DNA of 64,000 nucleotides from Sphingomonas phyllosphaerae. GTDB lineage: Bacteria; Pseudomonadota; Alphaproteobacteria; Sphingomonadales; Sphingomonadaceae. A model generated the notes under the pieces. That model did not search any database. It worked only from the letters and a program-made list of their open reading frames with translations, and had not been told where the DNA came from. The stretch spans positions 30,721 to 94,720 of the forward strand of contig NZ_JAPYKH010000015.1 in assembly GCF_029623345.1 (NCBI RefSeq), read 5' to 3'. Position 1 is the stretch's first letter. The number at the start of each line of letters is the position of its first letter. Shown piece after piece: positions 34,236 through 42,271 of this stretch. Position numbers and translations under genes: made by a program.

Positions 34236-35194
34236 TCAGGAGCAATGGGGCTTCGTGCTTGCCAAGCCCGCAATCGCTGCAGCAGATCTCGCTTCAAGGC
34301 CTTCCCCCCCAAACCGGTGCAAAACACTGCGTGAGAAAAAATCGATATCGCACAGCACCTCTGCCAAGCGCAGCGCAAGCGATGGGCGATCGATCAACGC
34401 GCGAACGCACCGGTGCCCGCTCTTCTCGTACCCGTCTTTCATGGGCGGACTGAACTTTACTGGTGCCTTGAAGAGGTAGGCGCACTGACCACGCAAACGT
34501 GCCAGCGAGTTGACGGGCTTGATGGTCACGGTGGGGGCACCAAGCCAGCTGGTCAGTATTTTGCGACTGCGTAGGCGGTGGGCAACTGCGACCGGCTTCA
34601 AGCTGGGGTCATCTGTGTAGCCCAGAGTGTGAGCGTGCAACTCGATCATGCGACCGTGGCCGCCGCTGGGTACTTGGAGACTGCCTGAAGCTCAAGCAGG
34701 CCAACGGCATGCAAGCCGGTGAGGCCTAGCACCCTTGCGAAGTCACGCGGCAGCGCGCCAACTCGATGACGGTCTGGTACTCAGGGCTGGTGCCGACATC
34801 CCCAATGGGGGTGATGAAAAACCAGCGGCGACGCGTGCCGGGCGGGTTCCACAGCGGCTTTACCGCTTCGAATGAGATTTCGTACGCGCGTTTTCGAATT
34901 TTTAGATTGGCGAGGGAAGGGGTCTCCGACGGCCGCCCGTCAGTGCTCAACCCCAAAACAACACGCAGAGCGCTGCGCGCTACCGGGAATACGTCGGCTG
35001 TCGATGATGGCGTCGAGTGATTGCGCAAATGCGCTGATTGAGCGTGCCATTCGGCTATCGGGATGGTGCCACTTTATCGGATCGTAACCAGTGTCGTCAG
35101 GGACCAGCGGCAGGCGCATGATGCTCAACTCGATATTTTGTGTGTGTAGCGCTGGGTTGAGGCCCTGTGCATAATGGGAGCGCCGGCGTGTCAT
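34236..35194 (-). pseudogene. Decayed paralogue of the neighbouring HUH Rep gene
   Basis: Pieces in three frames line up with the intact gene at 35310-36434. The first is a piece with FPVARSALRVVLGLSTDGRP and RRRWFFITPIGDVGTS (motif 1 region). A second frame gives LTGLHAVGLLELQAVSKYP. A third gives HGRMIELHAHTLGYTDD (His-x-His), LGAPTVTIKPVNS, CAYLFKAPVKFS (the Tyr-x-x-Lys region) and RPSLALRLAEVLCDIDF. At least two frameshifts, near 34745 and 34670, separate them. It looks like a once-functional, divergent second replication gene. Confidence 0.65.
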
Positions 35195-35266
35195 CGGGAC
35201 AGGGCCGGAAAAAGGGGGAGGGCCAGATGAGTGAGTTGAGGGTGCTGAGGGGGTGGCTTAATGGTA

Positions 35267-35302
35267 TGCGTCAGGGTGGCCTCCTTGATCCTCCCTGACG
35301 CA
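35267..35302. repeat. Perfect 10-bp inverted repeat after the Rep gene
   Basis: TGCGTCAGGG (35267-35276) and CCCTGACGCA (35293-35302), 16-base loop, 7 bases past the Rep stop. No T run follows on the minus strand. It could be a terminator or an origin hairpin. Confidence 0.55.
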
Positions 35303-35309
35303 CCCATGT

Positions 35310-36434
35310 TTACAGCAGGCGCTGGCCAGGCTTCTTCGTCTTCCGAGAACGTGGAGAACTGCCTAATTGCCAACGCGACTCCCGCCGCACCGCTTTTTTC
35401 GGATGACTACCGTTGACGCCGGCACGAGCCTTGCGCGACGCCCGCGGTGGCTTCGGCACGATGACGCTGTCGAATCTGTACGGCAGAAAATTCTTGCTGC
35501 CGAATTGCTGACGAAGCTGCAACCAGAACTGCCATACATCGGTAGCGCTCGGTACGATCGTGCCGGTGCGGGGTCGCTGCCGATGCCATGCCTCAATCTC
35601 GGCACGAAGCTGCTGCCGTATTTTCCGGCCAGCCCCGATGCCAAACACCAGACTGCAGAATTCGACCTGACTAAGGCCCTCGATGACACGCAATGCGAGT
35701 TCGGGCCGATACCCCTCGATCGTGTCCATGAGCAAAAACCGGGCGGGATCGGTCTTCGATGCCATTCGGTTCTTCGCGGAGTGCGGTGGCTTGATCATAT
35801 ATGCTGCCGTTCGGCGCACATCCAATTCACTGTCCCCAATAGGCTCGATGGTGACGGGCGGTGCGCCGAGCTTGCAGTTCCAAGCGTGTGAAGCATTGAG
35901 ATTGGCTGCCGCCGCATTGTGATCGAAAGGCTGCGTCGTCCACGCAAGAACATGAACATGGTAGAGCAGGCTGCGCCCCTCTCCGCCGCCTGGGTAATTC
36001 ACGAGGGGATGCACCTCGATCACGGCGACGGCGTCGAGGTTTAGCTTGGCAAGCTGACGACGCACCTTCGCCTCGAGAGTCGCCAAGGGCGCGACGGGCG
36101 AGCGGTCCGAAACGATTCCGACGTCATCCGTGAAGGTAAGCAAAAAGAATTTTAGTTTGGGGTCGCTTGCCCGGTGCGAGGCCATTGCCTCCGCGAAGAA
36201 GCGGCTTGCGCGTTTGATCGCCTCGGTGTCGCTGGCGAGAAGGCGCCCAGGGTGACCGTTGATCCCAGCTAGGGCGAGGACGAAGCTTTTTTGATCATCA
36301 GAGAGGCCATCGGTGCGCACGCTTGCACGAACTTTTTTCCGTATTTCAACAAAGCGATGATGCTGATTTTCGTGGACGGACCTGGGTGAGTTAAAAATCT
36401 TTTTGATCATAAGGTTGGCTCGAAATTGCCGCAC
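35310..36434 (-). CDS. Putative HUH (rolling-circle-type) replication initiator
   Basis: 374 residues from GTG 36434, which has a good GGAGGG ribosome-binding site. Three spaced motifs match rolling-circle initiators. These are KFFLLTFTDD (motif 1, about 95-104), SLLYHVHVLAW (motif 2, His159-x-His161, metal) and RTAAYMIKPPHS (motif 3, Tyr212-x-x-Lys215). The C-terminus is basic and disordered (RKARAGVNGSHPKKAVRRES). It belongs to a block with an Xis-like HTH and an integrase, so the element may replicate as well as integrate. The family match is motif-based; a relaxase-like or other HUH enzyme is possible. Confidence 0.55.
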   Translation of the reverse strand: MRQFRANLMIKKIFNSPRSVHENQHHRFVEIRKKVRASVRTDGLSDDQKSFVLALAGINGHPGRLLASDTEAIKRASRFFAEAMASHRASDPKLKFFLLTFTDDVGIVSDRSPVAPLATLEAKVRRQLAKLNLDAVAVIEVHPLVNYPGGGEGRSLLYHVHVLAWTTQPFDHNAAAANLNASHAWNCKLGAPPVTIEPIGDSELDVRRTAAYMIKPPHSAKNRMASKTDPARFLLMDTIEGYRPELALRVIEGLSQVEFCSLVFGIGAGRKIRQQLRAEIEAWHRQRPRTGTIVPSATDVWQFWLQLRQQFGSKNFLPYRFDSVIVPKPPRASRKARAGVNGSHPKKAVRRESRWQLGSSPRSRKTKKPGQRLL

Positions 36435-36446
36435 GCTACCCTCCGC

Positions 36447-36463
36447 ACACGTGGTAGACGTGT
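36447..36463. repeat. Palindrome upstream of the Rep gene
   Basis: ACACGT, GGTAG, ACGTGT: perfect 6-bp arms, 5-base spacer, 13 bases upstream of the Rep start codon. Position suits an autoregulatory operator or part of a replication origin. Confidence 0.5.
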
Positions 36464-36538
36464 ACGAGAGGGGAATGGTGGCGATGTGGTGGGTATTACA
36501 AAGCGCTTTGAGCGAGACTTGCTAACGCGCGACGAATT

Positions 36539-36727
36539 CTAGCTGCGACTGGAAAGATTTTCCTGCCCGGCCCGCATCAATGAATCGATGCTATCAACAA
36601 ACACGAAGCGGCGGCGGCCGATCTTCGTGGATTGCAAGTGGCCGCTGTTGATCAGCTCATACACCTTGGTCTTTCCGACAGGAAGCACAGAGCTAACCTG
36701 TCGGATTGAGAGAACGTTACGATACAT
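36539..36727 (-). CDS. Xis/AlpA-like helix-turn-helix protein
   Basis: ATG 36727 gives 62 residues: MYRNVLSIRQVSSVLPVGKT, then KVYELINSGHLQSTKIGRRR, FVFVDSIDSLM. This is the MerR-like excisionase fold (LSIRQVSxxL.VGxxxVYxLIxxGxL...GRRR). It probably bends DNA at the attachment site or controls the integrase. It lies between the Rep and the unknown 36838 gene on the same strand. Frames upstream to 36832 are possible but add a charged, unlikely leader. Confidence 0.75.
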   Translation of the reverse strand: MYRNVLSIRQVSSVLPVGKTKVYELINSGHLQSTKIGRRRFVFVDSIDSLMRAGQENLSSRS

Positions 36728-36837
36728 GATTTTTTTCCTCGTTCGCCTTTGGTGATCGCCGGCAAACGAGAATGATTTTCTGCGGCTTCGTTCGAAAACG
36801 GTATTCGGAAATCGTTCTGAAATATAAGCCATTGAAA

Positions 36838-37503
36838 CTAGACAATAATCTTCCGAGGCTTCAGGCGTCTCCAGGTGTGCCTTGCGATCTCCCCCACTTG
36901 GTTCTGCCCGAGTCGTAAGGTGTCCCCGTCTGGCATGGTAAGACGGTGTTGCATTTCGACCTTAAGAGACTCGGCGGTGGGATAGGTGTCTTTGTCGAGG
37001 AGCCCCTCTTGCGATAGCTCCACAATCACCAGCCAGCCCGCATCTCGCGCACTTACGTCGTGCTTGCGCCCAACTTTTGATTTCTGAATTTCGCGAAATA
37101 TATCCGGGAACAGCCTCTCCAATCCCTTGCGCTCGAGCGATACACCTCGAAACATTCGACGCCTTCGCGGCTTTAATGACAAGGTATAAAAGAATTGATT
37201 ATAGGGCCATCTCCAGCGAGCCCTGTCGGGAATCGCATTGAGGTCGCTGCGCCAGTATTTCGTCGGAACGTCAATGTCTCGTTCGACCTCGCTGCACGTG
37301 GCATGGGAGCGCCATGCTTCAGACAGCTTTGTGTCGGTGGAGATCCACACACCCTTTGCTCTGGCTTGCAGATACCCGTCTCTTAAAAAGTCAGCAATGC
37401 TACTTTTGGCTGTTATGGGATCAACGTTTTTCCCGATCAAGTGCATGTATGCGTCGTTGGCGAGTATCCACTCAGATCCGTCGCTATCGTCCTGGTGATC
37501 CAC
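36838..37503 (-). CDS. 221-residue element protein, unknown
   Basis: It begins MDHQDDSDGSEWILANDAYM and has a basic, aromatic middle (RWRWPYNQFFYTLSLKPRRR) and a C-terminal HTH-like part (ESLKVEMQHRLTMPDGDTLR, LGQNQVGEIARHTWRRLKPR). More A+T-rich than the chromosome-like neighbours. The last helices look DNA-binding. It sits 5 bases from the integrase stop on the same strand, in the order integrase, this gene, Xis-like, Rep. No family is recognised. Confidence 0.55.
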   Translation of the reverse strand: MDHQDDSDGSEWILANDAYMHLIGKNVDPITAKSSIADFLRDGYLQARAKGVWISTDTKLSEAWRSHATCSEVERDIDVPTKYWRSDLNAIPDRARWRWPYNQFFYTLSLKPRRRRMFRGVSLERKGLERLFPDIFREIQKSKVGRKHDVSARDAGWLVIVELSQEGLLDKDTYPTAESLKVEMQHRLTMPDGDTLRLGQNQVGEIARHTWRRLKPRKIIV

Positions 37504-37508
37504 GATCT

Positions 37509-38693
37509 TTAGATTTCCTGGTTCAAAAACAGCAGCCAGTTCTCCATCAGTTCACGCCGGCGATCAACGGCTGTTCCTCTCCTATATGCCCGTTCCGCTT
37601 TGTTCTGGATTGTGTGAGCGAGAGCTTGTTCGACAATTTCTCGTGCAAAATCAGTTTTGTCTCCGGCCCAGTCGCGAAACGTTGACCGAAAGCCGTGGGT
37701 GGTGACATGGCCGTAGCCCATTCGCCTCAGCAGCATCGACATGGCCATGTTGCTGCGCGTGGCACCGTTGACGGCAAAGATTGGTATGTTGGGGGTGACT
37801 ACGGCTGGAGCGATTCGACGGAGTAGATCTATCGCCCCGGCGGATAACGGGACGACATGTTCGGCTTTGGCCTTCATCCGGGCTGCCGGTATCGTCCACA
37901 GTCGCTCTGTGAGGTCGATCTCGCCCCACGATGCGCCCAGCGCTTCCCCGCTACGCGCGGCAGTGAGGATGACGAACTCAAGGCAGCGGGCCGCCACCGC
38001 TTCACGCTGCCGCAACTTGGCGAAGAAGGCAGGGGCCTCTTTGAACGGGAGTGCGGCGTGATGCCCGCGTTGCAGTCGATCTTGCTTGGGCAGCAGTAGC
38101 GCGAGGTGCCCTCGCAGCATCGCAGGGTTAGAGGCGTCGCGTGGTCGGTGGCCGCGTGCCTTCGCAGCATCGAGGATCTTCTCGATGCGACCGCGCACGC
38201 GCTTCGCGGTCTCGGCCTTCTCGGTCCAGATCGGGCGGAGCACCGCGAGAACATCGTCGGTGTCGATCTCGTCCACCGGCTTGTCGTTGAGCGATGCTGC
38301 ATGATCGCGCAGGCTATTGCGCCATTGCTGTCGATGCACCGGGTTTCGCCAACCTGACTCGACACTGGTTATGTAGTCGTCGGCAAACTCGGCAAACGCG
38401 GGCGCACGCTTCGGCTGTGGTTCCTCGTTGGGCGTGATGACCGTGCGGGGGTTCTGGCCCATGGCGACGGCTTCCCGCATTTCACCGGCGAGGCGCCTCG
38501 CTGTCGCCAGCGATACCGACTGCGCCCCACCTAAGCCAATCTCAACCCGCTTGCCGCACTCGGCGGTCATAAACACCCAACTGCGCGCGCCCCTCGATGT
38601 CACGCGCAGGTACAGGCCGCCGCCGTCCGAATGTCGACCCTCTTTCAGGCTAGCGACTTGCTTGACGTTCAGCTTGTTGATCGCGCGGGCCAT
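37509..38693 (-). CDS. P4-type tyrosine integrase
   Basis: ATG 38693 gives MARAINKLNVKQVASLKEGR, then HSDGGGLYLRVTSRGARSWV, the Arm-DNA-binding (DUF4102-type) domain. The core-binding domain follows (FAEFADDYITSVESGWRNPV). The catalytic domain shows ILTAARSGEALGASWGEIDL (Arg), VTTHGFRSTFRDWAG (His-x-x-Arg) and VEQALAHTIQNKAERAYRRG (His and Tyr). About 394 residues, full length. Integrases of this type insert islands at tRNA or similar sites. No complete tRNA gene is seen beside it. Arm-type repeats lie around its start and beyond (38731-38994). An upstream Met at 38777 would run into those repeats. Confidence 0.92.
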   Translation of the reverse strand: MARAINKLNVKQVASLKEGRHSDGGGLYLRVTSRGARSWVFMTAECGKRVEIGLGGAQSVSLATARRLAGEMREAVAMGQNPRTVITPNEEPQPKRAPAFAEFADDYITSVESGWRNPVHRQQWRNSLRDHAASLNDKPVDEIDTDDVLAVLRPIWTEKAETAKRVRGRIEKILDAAKARGHRPRDASNPAMLRGHLALLLPKQDRLQRGHHAALPFKEAPAFFAKLRQREAVAARCLEFVILTAARSGEALGASWGEIDLTERLWTIPAARMKAKAEHVVPLSAGAIDLLRRIAPAVVTPNIPIFAVNGATRSNMAMSMLLRRMGYGHVTTHGFRSTFRDWAGDKTDFAREIVEQALAHTIQNKAERAYRRGTAVDRRRELMENWLLFLNQEI

Positions 38694-38730
38694 GGCACTC
38701 CTTGGGGCTTGGTCGCCGGACACGCCTCTG

Positions 38731-38994
38731 TGCCCATTATTACCCACTTTGATGCCCACTTTTGGCGTGGTCATCAACGATCATTTGCGGTCATGGGCGC
38801 AGCGTGTAGGCGAAGGCGTGATCGAAAACCGGCAGAAACTCAAGGATAAGTGACCCTTGCCGGTCACGTGCGATCGTGAGCGGTCATTATGGTTCTAAAG
38901 ACTCCGTCTCCGCCAATGCTGCTGCTAAAATCGGCAGGAAAGCTGGTGCTTTTGCTACGGCCGTCGCCTTGTTCCCACATTTATTCCCACACTC
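38731..38994. repeat. Arm-type integrase site repeats and probable element end
   Basis: Read on the minus strand, AGTGGGCATCAA and AGTGGGTAATAATGGGCA (38731-38764), then TGTGGGAATAAATGTGGGAA (38972-38994), share a GTGGGNAT core. Short direct repeats flanking an integrase start are typical arm sites. Between them CTCCGTCTCCGCCA (about 38904-38917) resembles a serine tRNA 3' end and might be the attachment core. Confidence 0.4.
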
Positions 38995-39010
38995 CGATGC
39001 GGTTTTGGGC

Positions 39011-39041
39011 GTTCAGCGATGAACCGCTACGAACGCTGAAC
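39011..39041. repeat. 8-bp inverted repeat
   Basis: GTTCAGCG (39011-39018) and CGCTGAAC (39034-39041), 15-base loop. It lies in a gene-free stretch of about 1.2 kb (38694-39937). Confidence 0.35.
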
Positions 39042-39591
39042 TGAAAGGCCGAGCTTGCGATGTCGCAAGCCCTTTGTGTGCAGCATGGCCGTTTTTTGTA
39101 TCCCATTTCGTCCACGTGCTCCGGTAATAGCTTCATCAATGACGCGCTACGCGCTTCACTGACAAGACTGTCAAAAGGCTACCCTCCAGGGGGGGGCGGG
39201 GACGTGGTGAGGCCGAAGCCGCCGTCGCTTAGAGCGGTTCCATCCTGATGCAGTCGGGCCCCCCGGGTCCGATTTGAGAGTACCCGTCCCACACGGGTTA
39301 GGGCTGTCGTCTACAAAGGTGATCCGCGGTCATCGAGCTCGGCCCAAATTACGCCGGTACGCCGCCCGCACAGCGACCGCGAAAGCTGCCCGGCTGTTTC
39401 GGTCCGCGGCTTGGCCTTCATGGCCGCTTGTGGAGGAGCGGCGGGAATTTAGGCATAAACCGCTGAAGTACCGCCTAGTCGTTTCCGACTGGCGACGTAA
39501 TCGAGTCTCTTTACGGCGCAGGGATAGTGCGCAATCGCGGGCTCGGCGTGGAGAACTGCCTGCTCCGAGCAGACGGTAGTAGGATTTACAC

Positions 39592-39656
39592 CGTTCGTTC
39601 AGCGGGCCGGAAGCGGGCTCGATTGCCAGTGGAGGGTGGAAAGCAGCCTGTCCGCT
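39592..39656 (+). repeat. Dispersed repeat family A
   Basis: CGTTCGTTCAGCGGGCCGG, GGGCTCGATTGCCAGTGG, then GGGTGGAAAGCAGCCTGTCC. Same order as the copies at 7469-7532 and 8912-8968. Confidence 0.5.
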
Positions 39657-39937
39657 TACGGGCGCTCAGACGGGATAAGCGGCCGCTTGTTCATCCCCGG
39701 GCAATGGCAGCTAAGCGCCCCACTCGATACGTTCGCCAGGTCGGTCGTCAACCGCGAACGCTGTCATTCGTCCGTCGCCAATTTCGGCACTGGGGGACCG
39801 CTAATTGTAGAGTTTCCGCTCGGTGCGCCGAGCCGTGTTCGCAGATATGCCGCGACCAATTTGCGCAGGGGACCAAATCCACTATCGTCGGCGTCCACCG
39901 GGCAAAAGGCACGGAATAGCGCGGTGAAAGCCACGAG

Positions 39938-40408
39938 ATGATTAGCCGAGACGTTCGACGCCTAGTCCTCATCCTCGAAGCGGAAGGCTACGGCTTTCTC
40001 GCGGGCGAGATCCTAGGCGAGGTGGATAGCGGGCGCTTGGTGCCCTCCGATGACGCTGGGGAAGGTGTTTCGCTGGAAGCGGCTTTCGAGACCGACCGCA
40101 TTCCCGACGGAAGAAGCGAAGACCGACCTTGTCGTCGCCAACCTATCCCACTGGACGAGCAGCTGGCAGAGGCCATCGGAATTTTACGGCTCCGCTTGGT
40201 GGAGCCCGCGCGCAGGCTCGCGGAGGCGGAGCGGCTCGCGGGCGATCTGACGATCGGCGAGCCGGTGCGCTTCGCACTGATTGAGGATGACGAGGTGATC
40301 AGCGCCCGAAGCGACTTGGTCGCCCCAGGGGACGATCGCTTCGCCGTCAAGCTCGATGATCTGCTCGGCCGCATTCTGAGCGACGAGCCGCCGATGGAGG
40401 TTGGCTGA
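39938..40408 (+). CDS. Unknown protein, first of two coupled genes
   Basis: 156 residues: ISRDVRRLVLILEAEGYGFL, then AGEILGEVDSGRLV and a helical part LDEQLAEAIGILRLRLVEPA, RRLAEAERLAGDLTIGEPVR, with an acidic end. Predicted cytosolic and helical. Its TGA overlaps the ATG of the PD-(D/E)XK gene (40406-40410), so the pair is translationally coupled and likely acts together. No family is recognised. It starts the gene-dense defence block. Confidence 0.55.
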   Translation: MISRDVRRLVLILEAEGYGFLAGEILGEVDSGRLVPSDDAGEGVSLEAAFETDRIPDGRSEDRPCRRQPIPLDEQLAEAIGILRLRLVEPARRLAEAERLAGDLTIGEPVRFALIEDDEVISARSDLVAPGDDRFAVKLDDLLGRILSDEPPMEVG

Positions 40409-41238
40409 TGCCGTTCGGAACGAAGGAGCGGAGGGAGCTCAGGAACCTGCTTCGGCAATTCCGCGCTGCCCATACATGGTCGGTGCTGCCGTCCGGCACC
40501 GGCAAGGCGCTGGAAGCGTGGGTCATGATGCGCATGGCCGGTGCGGCATCGGCTCATGGGTGGACCGTCCGTATACACGGCGGTGACGGCAATCCGTTGC
40601 CTTCCGGTGCGGACTTCCTGTTCCGCACTCAGCCAGGTCCCATCAAGGAGGCCAGCATTGCGGCGGTCGGCTACATCGCCTTAACGGCCCCGACGATAAC
40701 ACCCGCTTCATCCCAGATGGGGACAACGGCCTCAGCAAGCGACACGTTTGAGCTGCATGGCGGAATCCAGTGGCGAGGCCGCAGCGGCGCCCGGCACGAG
40801 TGCGACATCTCCCTTCTCCCGGCGGACATCGGTATCGCAATCCGCGGTACAACGGGAGGCGGTTATCCTCGCGGGCTGCCTATCGTTGCCATTGAGTGCA
40901 AGGACAAGTCGTCGGACGCTCCCCCGGACGAGATGCGACAGACGCTCGCGCGGCTGTTCGATCTAGCCTGCATCCAGCAGAGCTGGGACGGCGCGCCGCA
41001 TCGCATCTTCGACGAGGCGGGCGTAGCGGGCTGGGGCGGCCGGGTTCCGCAATATCGCCCGTTCTTCGCCGCTGGCCAGTTTGCGATAGTGCGTGCCAGC
41101 GGCTTCGGACTCGGCGCATCGCAAGTGGGACACCACTACAACATCGCCCGCCACTCCGACGTTTACCAGCGACCGACGTCGTTATCGATGCGCGATCTTC
41201 TCGGACGGTTCACGCAAATTCTCGACGTCCTGACCTGA
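40408..41238 (+). CDS. PD-(D/E)XK restriction-endonuclease-like protein
   Basis: 276 residues. GARHECDISLLPADIGIAI, then GLPIVAIECKDKSSD gives Asp followed by Glu-x-Lys at the usual spacing of the restriction-endonuclease fold. The N-terminus (LPSGTGKALEAWVMMRMAGA) resembles the first helix of such domains. The region after the motif (EMRQTLARLFDLACIQQSWD) is helical. No methyltransferase or helicase is adjacent, so it is not a classical restriction system. Coupled to the unknown 39938 gene. A nuclease effector of a two-gene defence module is plausible inference. Confidence 0.55.
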   Translation: MPFGTKERRELRNLLRQFRAAHTWSVLPSGTGKALEAWVMMRMAGAASAHGWTVRIHGGDGNPLPSGADFLFRTQPGPIKEASIAAVGYIALTAPTITPASSQMGTTASASDTFELHGGIQWRGRSGARHECDISLLPADIGIAIRGTTGGGYPRGLPIVAIECKDKSSDAPPDEMRQTLARLFDLACIQQSWDGAPHRIFDEAGVAGWGGRVPQYRPFFAAGQFAIVRASGFGLGASQVGHHYNIARHSDVYQRPTSLSMRDLLGRFTQILDVLT

Positions 41239-41314
41239 GCGAACGGCTACCGATGGACGGCAGCGGATCGACTGTGAAGGTGGCGGCCACCGAAAGTCGT
41301 CCCATATTGACGTG

Positions 41315-41632
41315 ATGACGACGATCTATCTGGATGGATCTTGCTTCACTGGCGACGACCTGCTTCATGATCAGCAGCCGCACTTCGTGCTCGCCTCGTC
41401 GCTCGTCGCGGACGAGGAGGCGGAAGCGATCATGCGACGGTGCTTTCCTTGTTTACGGGAGCCGGAATTCAAGTTCAAGGTGCTTTGGCGCTGACGTGAA
41501 GTGCACCGCGACGGACTTCGCGCATTCGCCGCCAAATTGCCCGCGCTAGCGGATCGGGCTTTCCTGTTCATCGTGGACAGGCGCCCTATTTCGATGGTGA
41601 CAGGAGCGGAGACTAGCGCTGGCTCTCGCTGA
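41315..41632 (+). pseudogene. DUF3800 gene, nonsense mutation and 3' truncation
   Basis: ATG 41315: MTTIYLDGSCFTGDDLL, DQQPHFVLASSLVADEEAEA, then FKFKVLWR, TGA (41492-41494), and in the same frame REVHRDGLRAFAAKL, DRAFLFIVDRRPISMV, ending at 41632. This is the N-terminal part of DUF3800 (IYLDESG, later F-SxLK and D..PI.MV). The usual YLDES is YLDGS here. About 100 residues are followed by nothing; the family is about 200-300 residues. Confidence 0.6.
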
Positions 41633-42271
41633 TCGTCCATGCGAGAGAAAGTTCGCCGGCGCTGTGACCTCGCGTCACCATTTAGAGGGGGCGCCGCAGT
41701 GCTCGTCTCCCCGTCAGTCAATCCACCGAGGCTAGGGCACTTCTTTTGTAAACTTGCTCGGCGCCGGTGTCGTCACCAGCCCGAATACTGCCGAAGACTG
41801 GTAGATCTCGCTTGGAGAAGTCAGGGACCGGCGTTCTCGACGTTTCGCACCGTTTGACACCCAAGAGCAGCAAAATCGCATCTCGATGTCAGCCTTGCCG
41901 ACTTGCGATCCGGGAAGCCGTGAGGCCGCAACTGGCCCAAAATCCGCTGGACCGCTCCGGCACAACCAGCCAGTCGGCAAAGCGCCCCCATAAGGGTCGT
42001 TGTAGCTCCGTCGCCCATCGCTCGAAAACGGACGTTGATTATGCTTGCTCGGAATGCCAGCAATTCCGAACAAACCGGCACGAATGGTCCAAGGTGCCGG
42101 TTGGCATAACGAGTTCCTCCGACAGGCAAGCCGGTGTGCTAGCTTTGAACCGTCTGATCGCGTTCTCTATAGGTCAACGTGGATCCAAAACCGATCCATT
42201 AGCGCCGCAGTAGCGGTATCATGGTTCCCAGTTTAGGCTCTGATCCTAGCGACAGAACCGGCGGAGGGCAG
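41633..42271. other. 640 bases without a supportable gene
   Basis: Both strands give only short, unconvincing frames. Probably debris between the DUF3800 remnant and the DUF3883 gene. Confidence 0.4.

Noticed and set aside
38904..38917. Complete tRNA-Ser gene at the integrase
   Set aside because: Only a tRNA-like 3' end is present; no D, anticodon or T arm can be folded.
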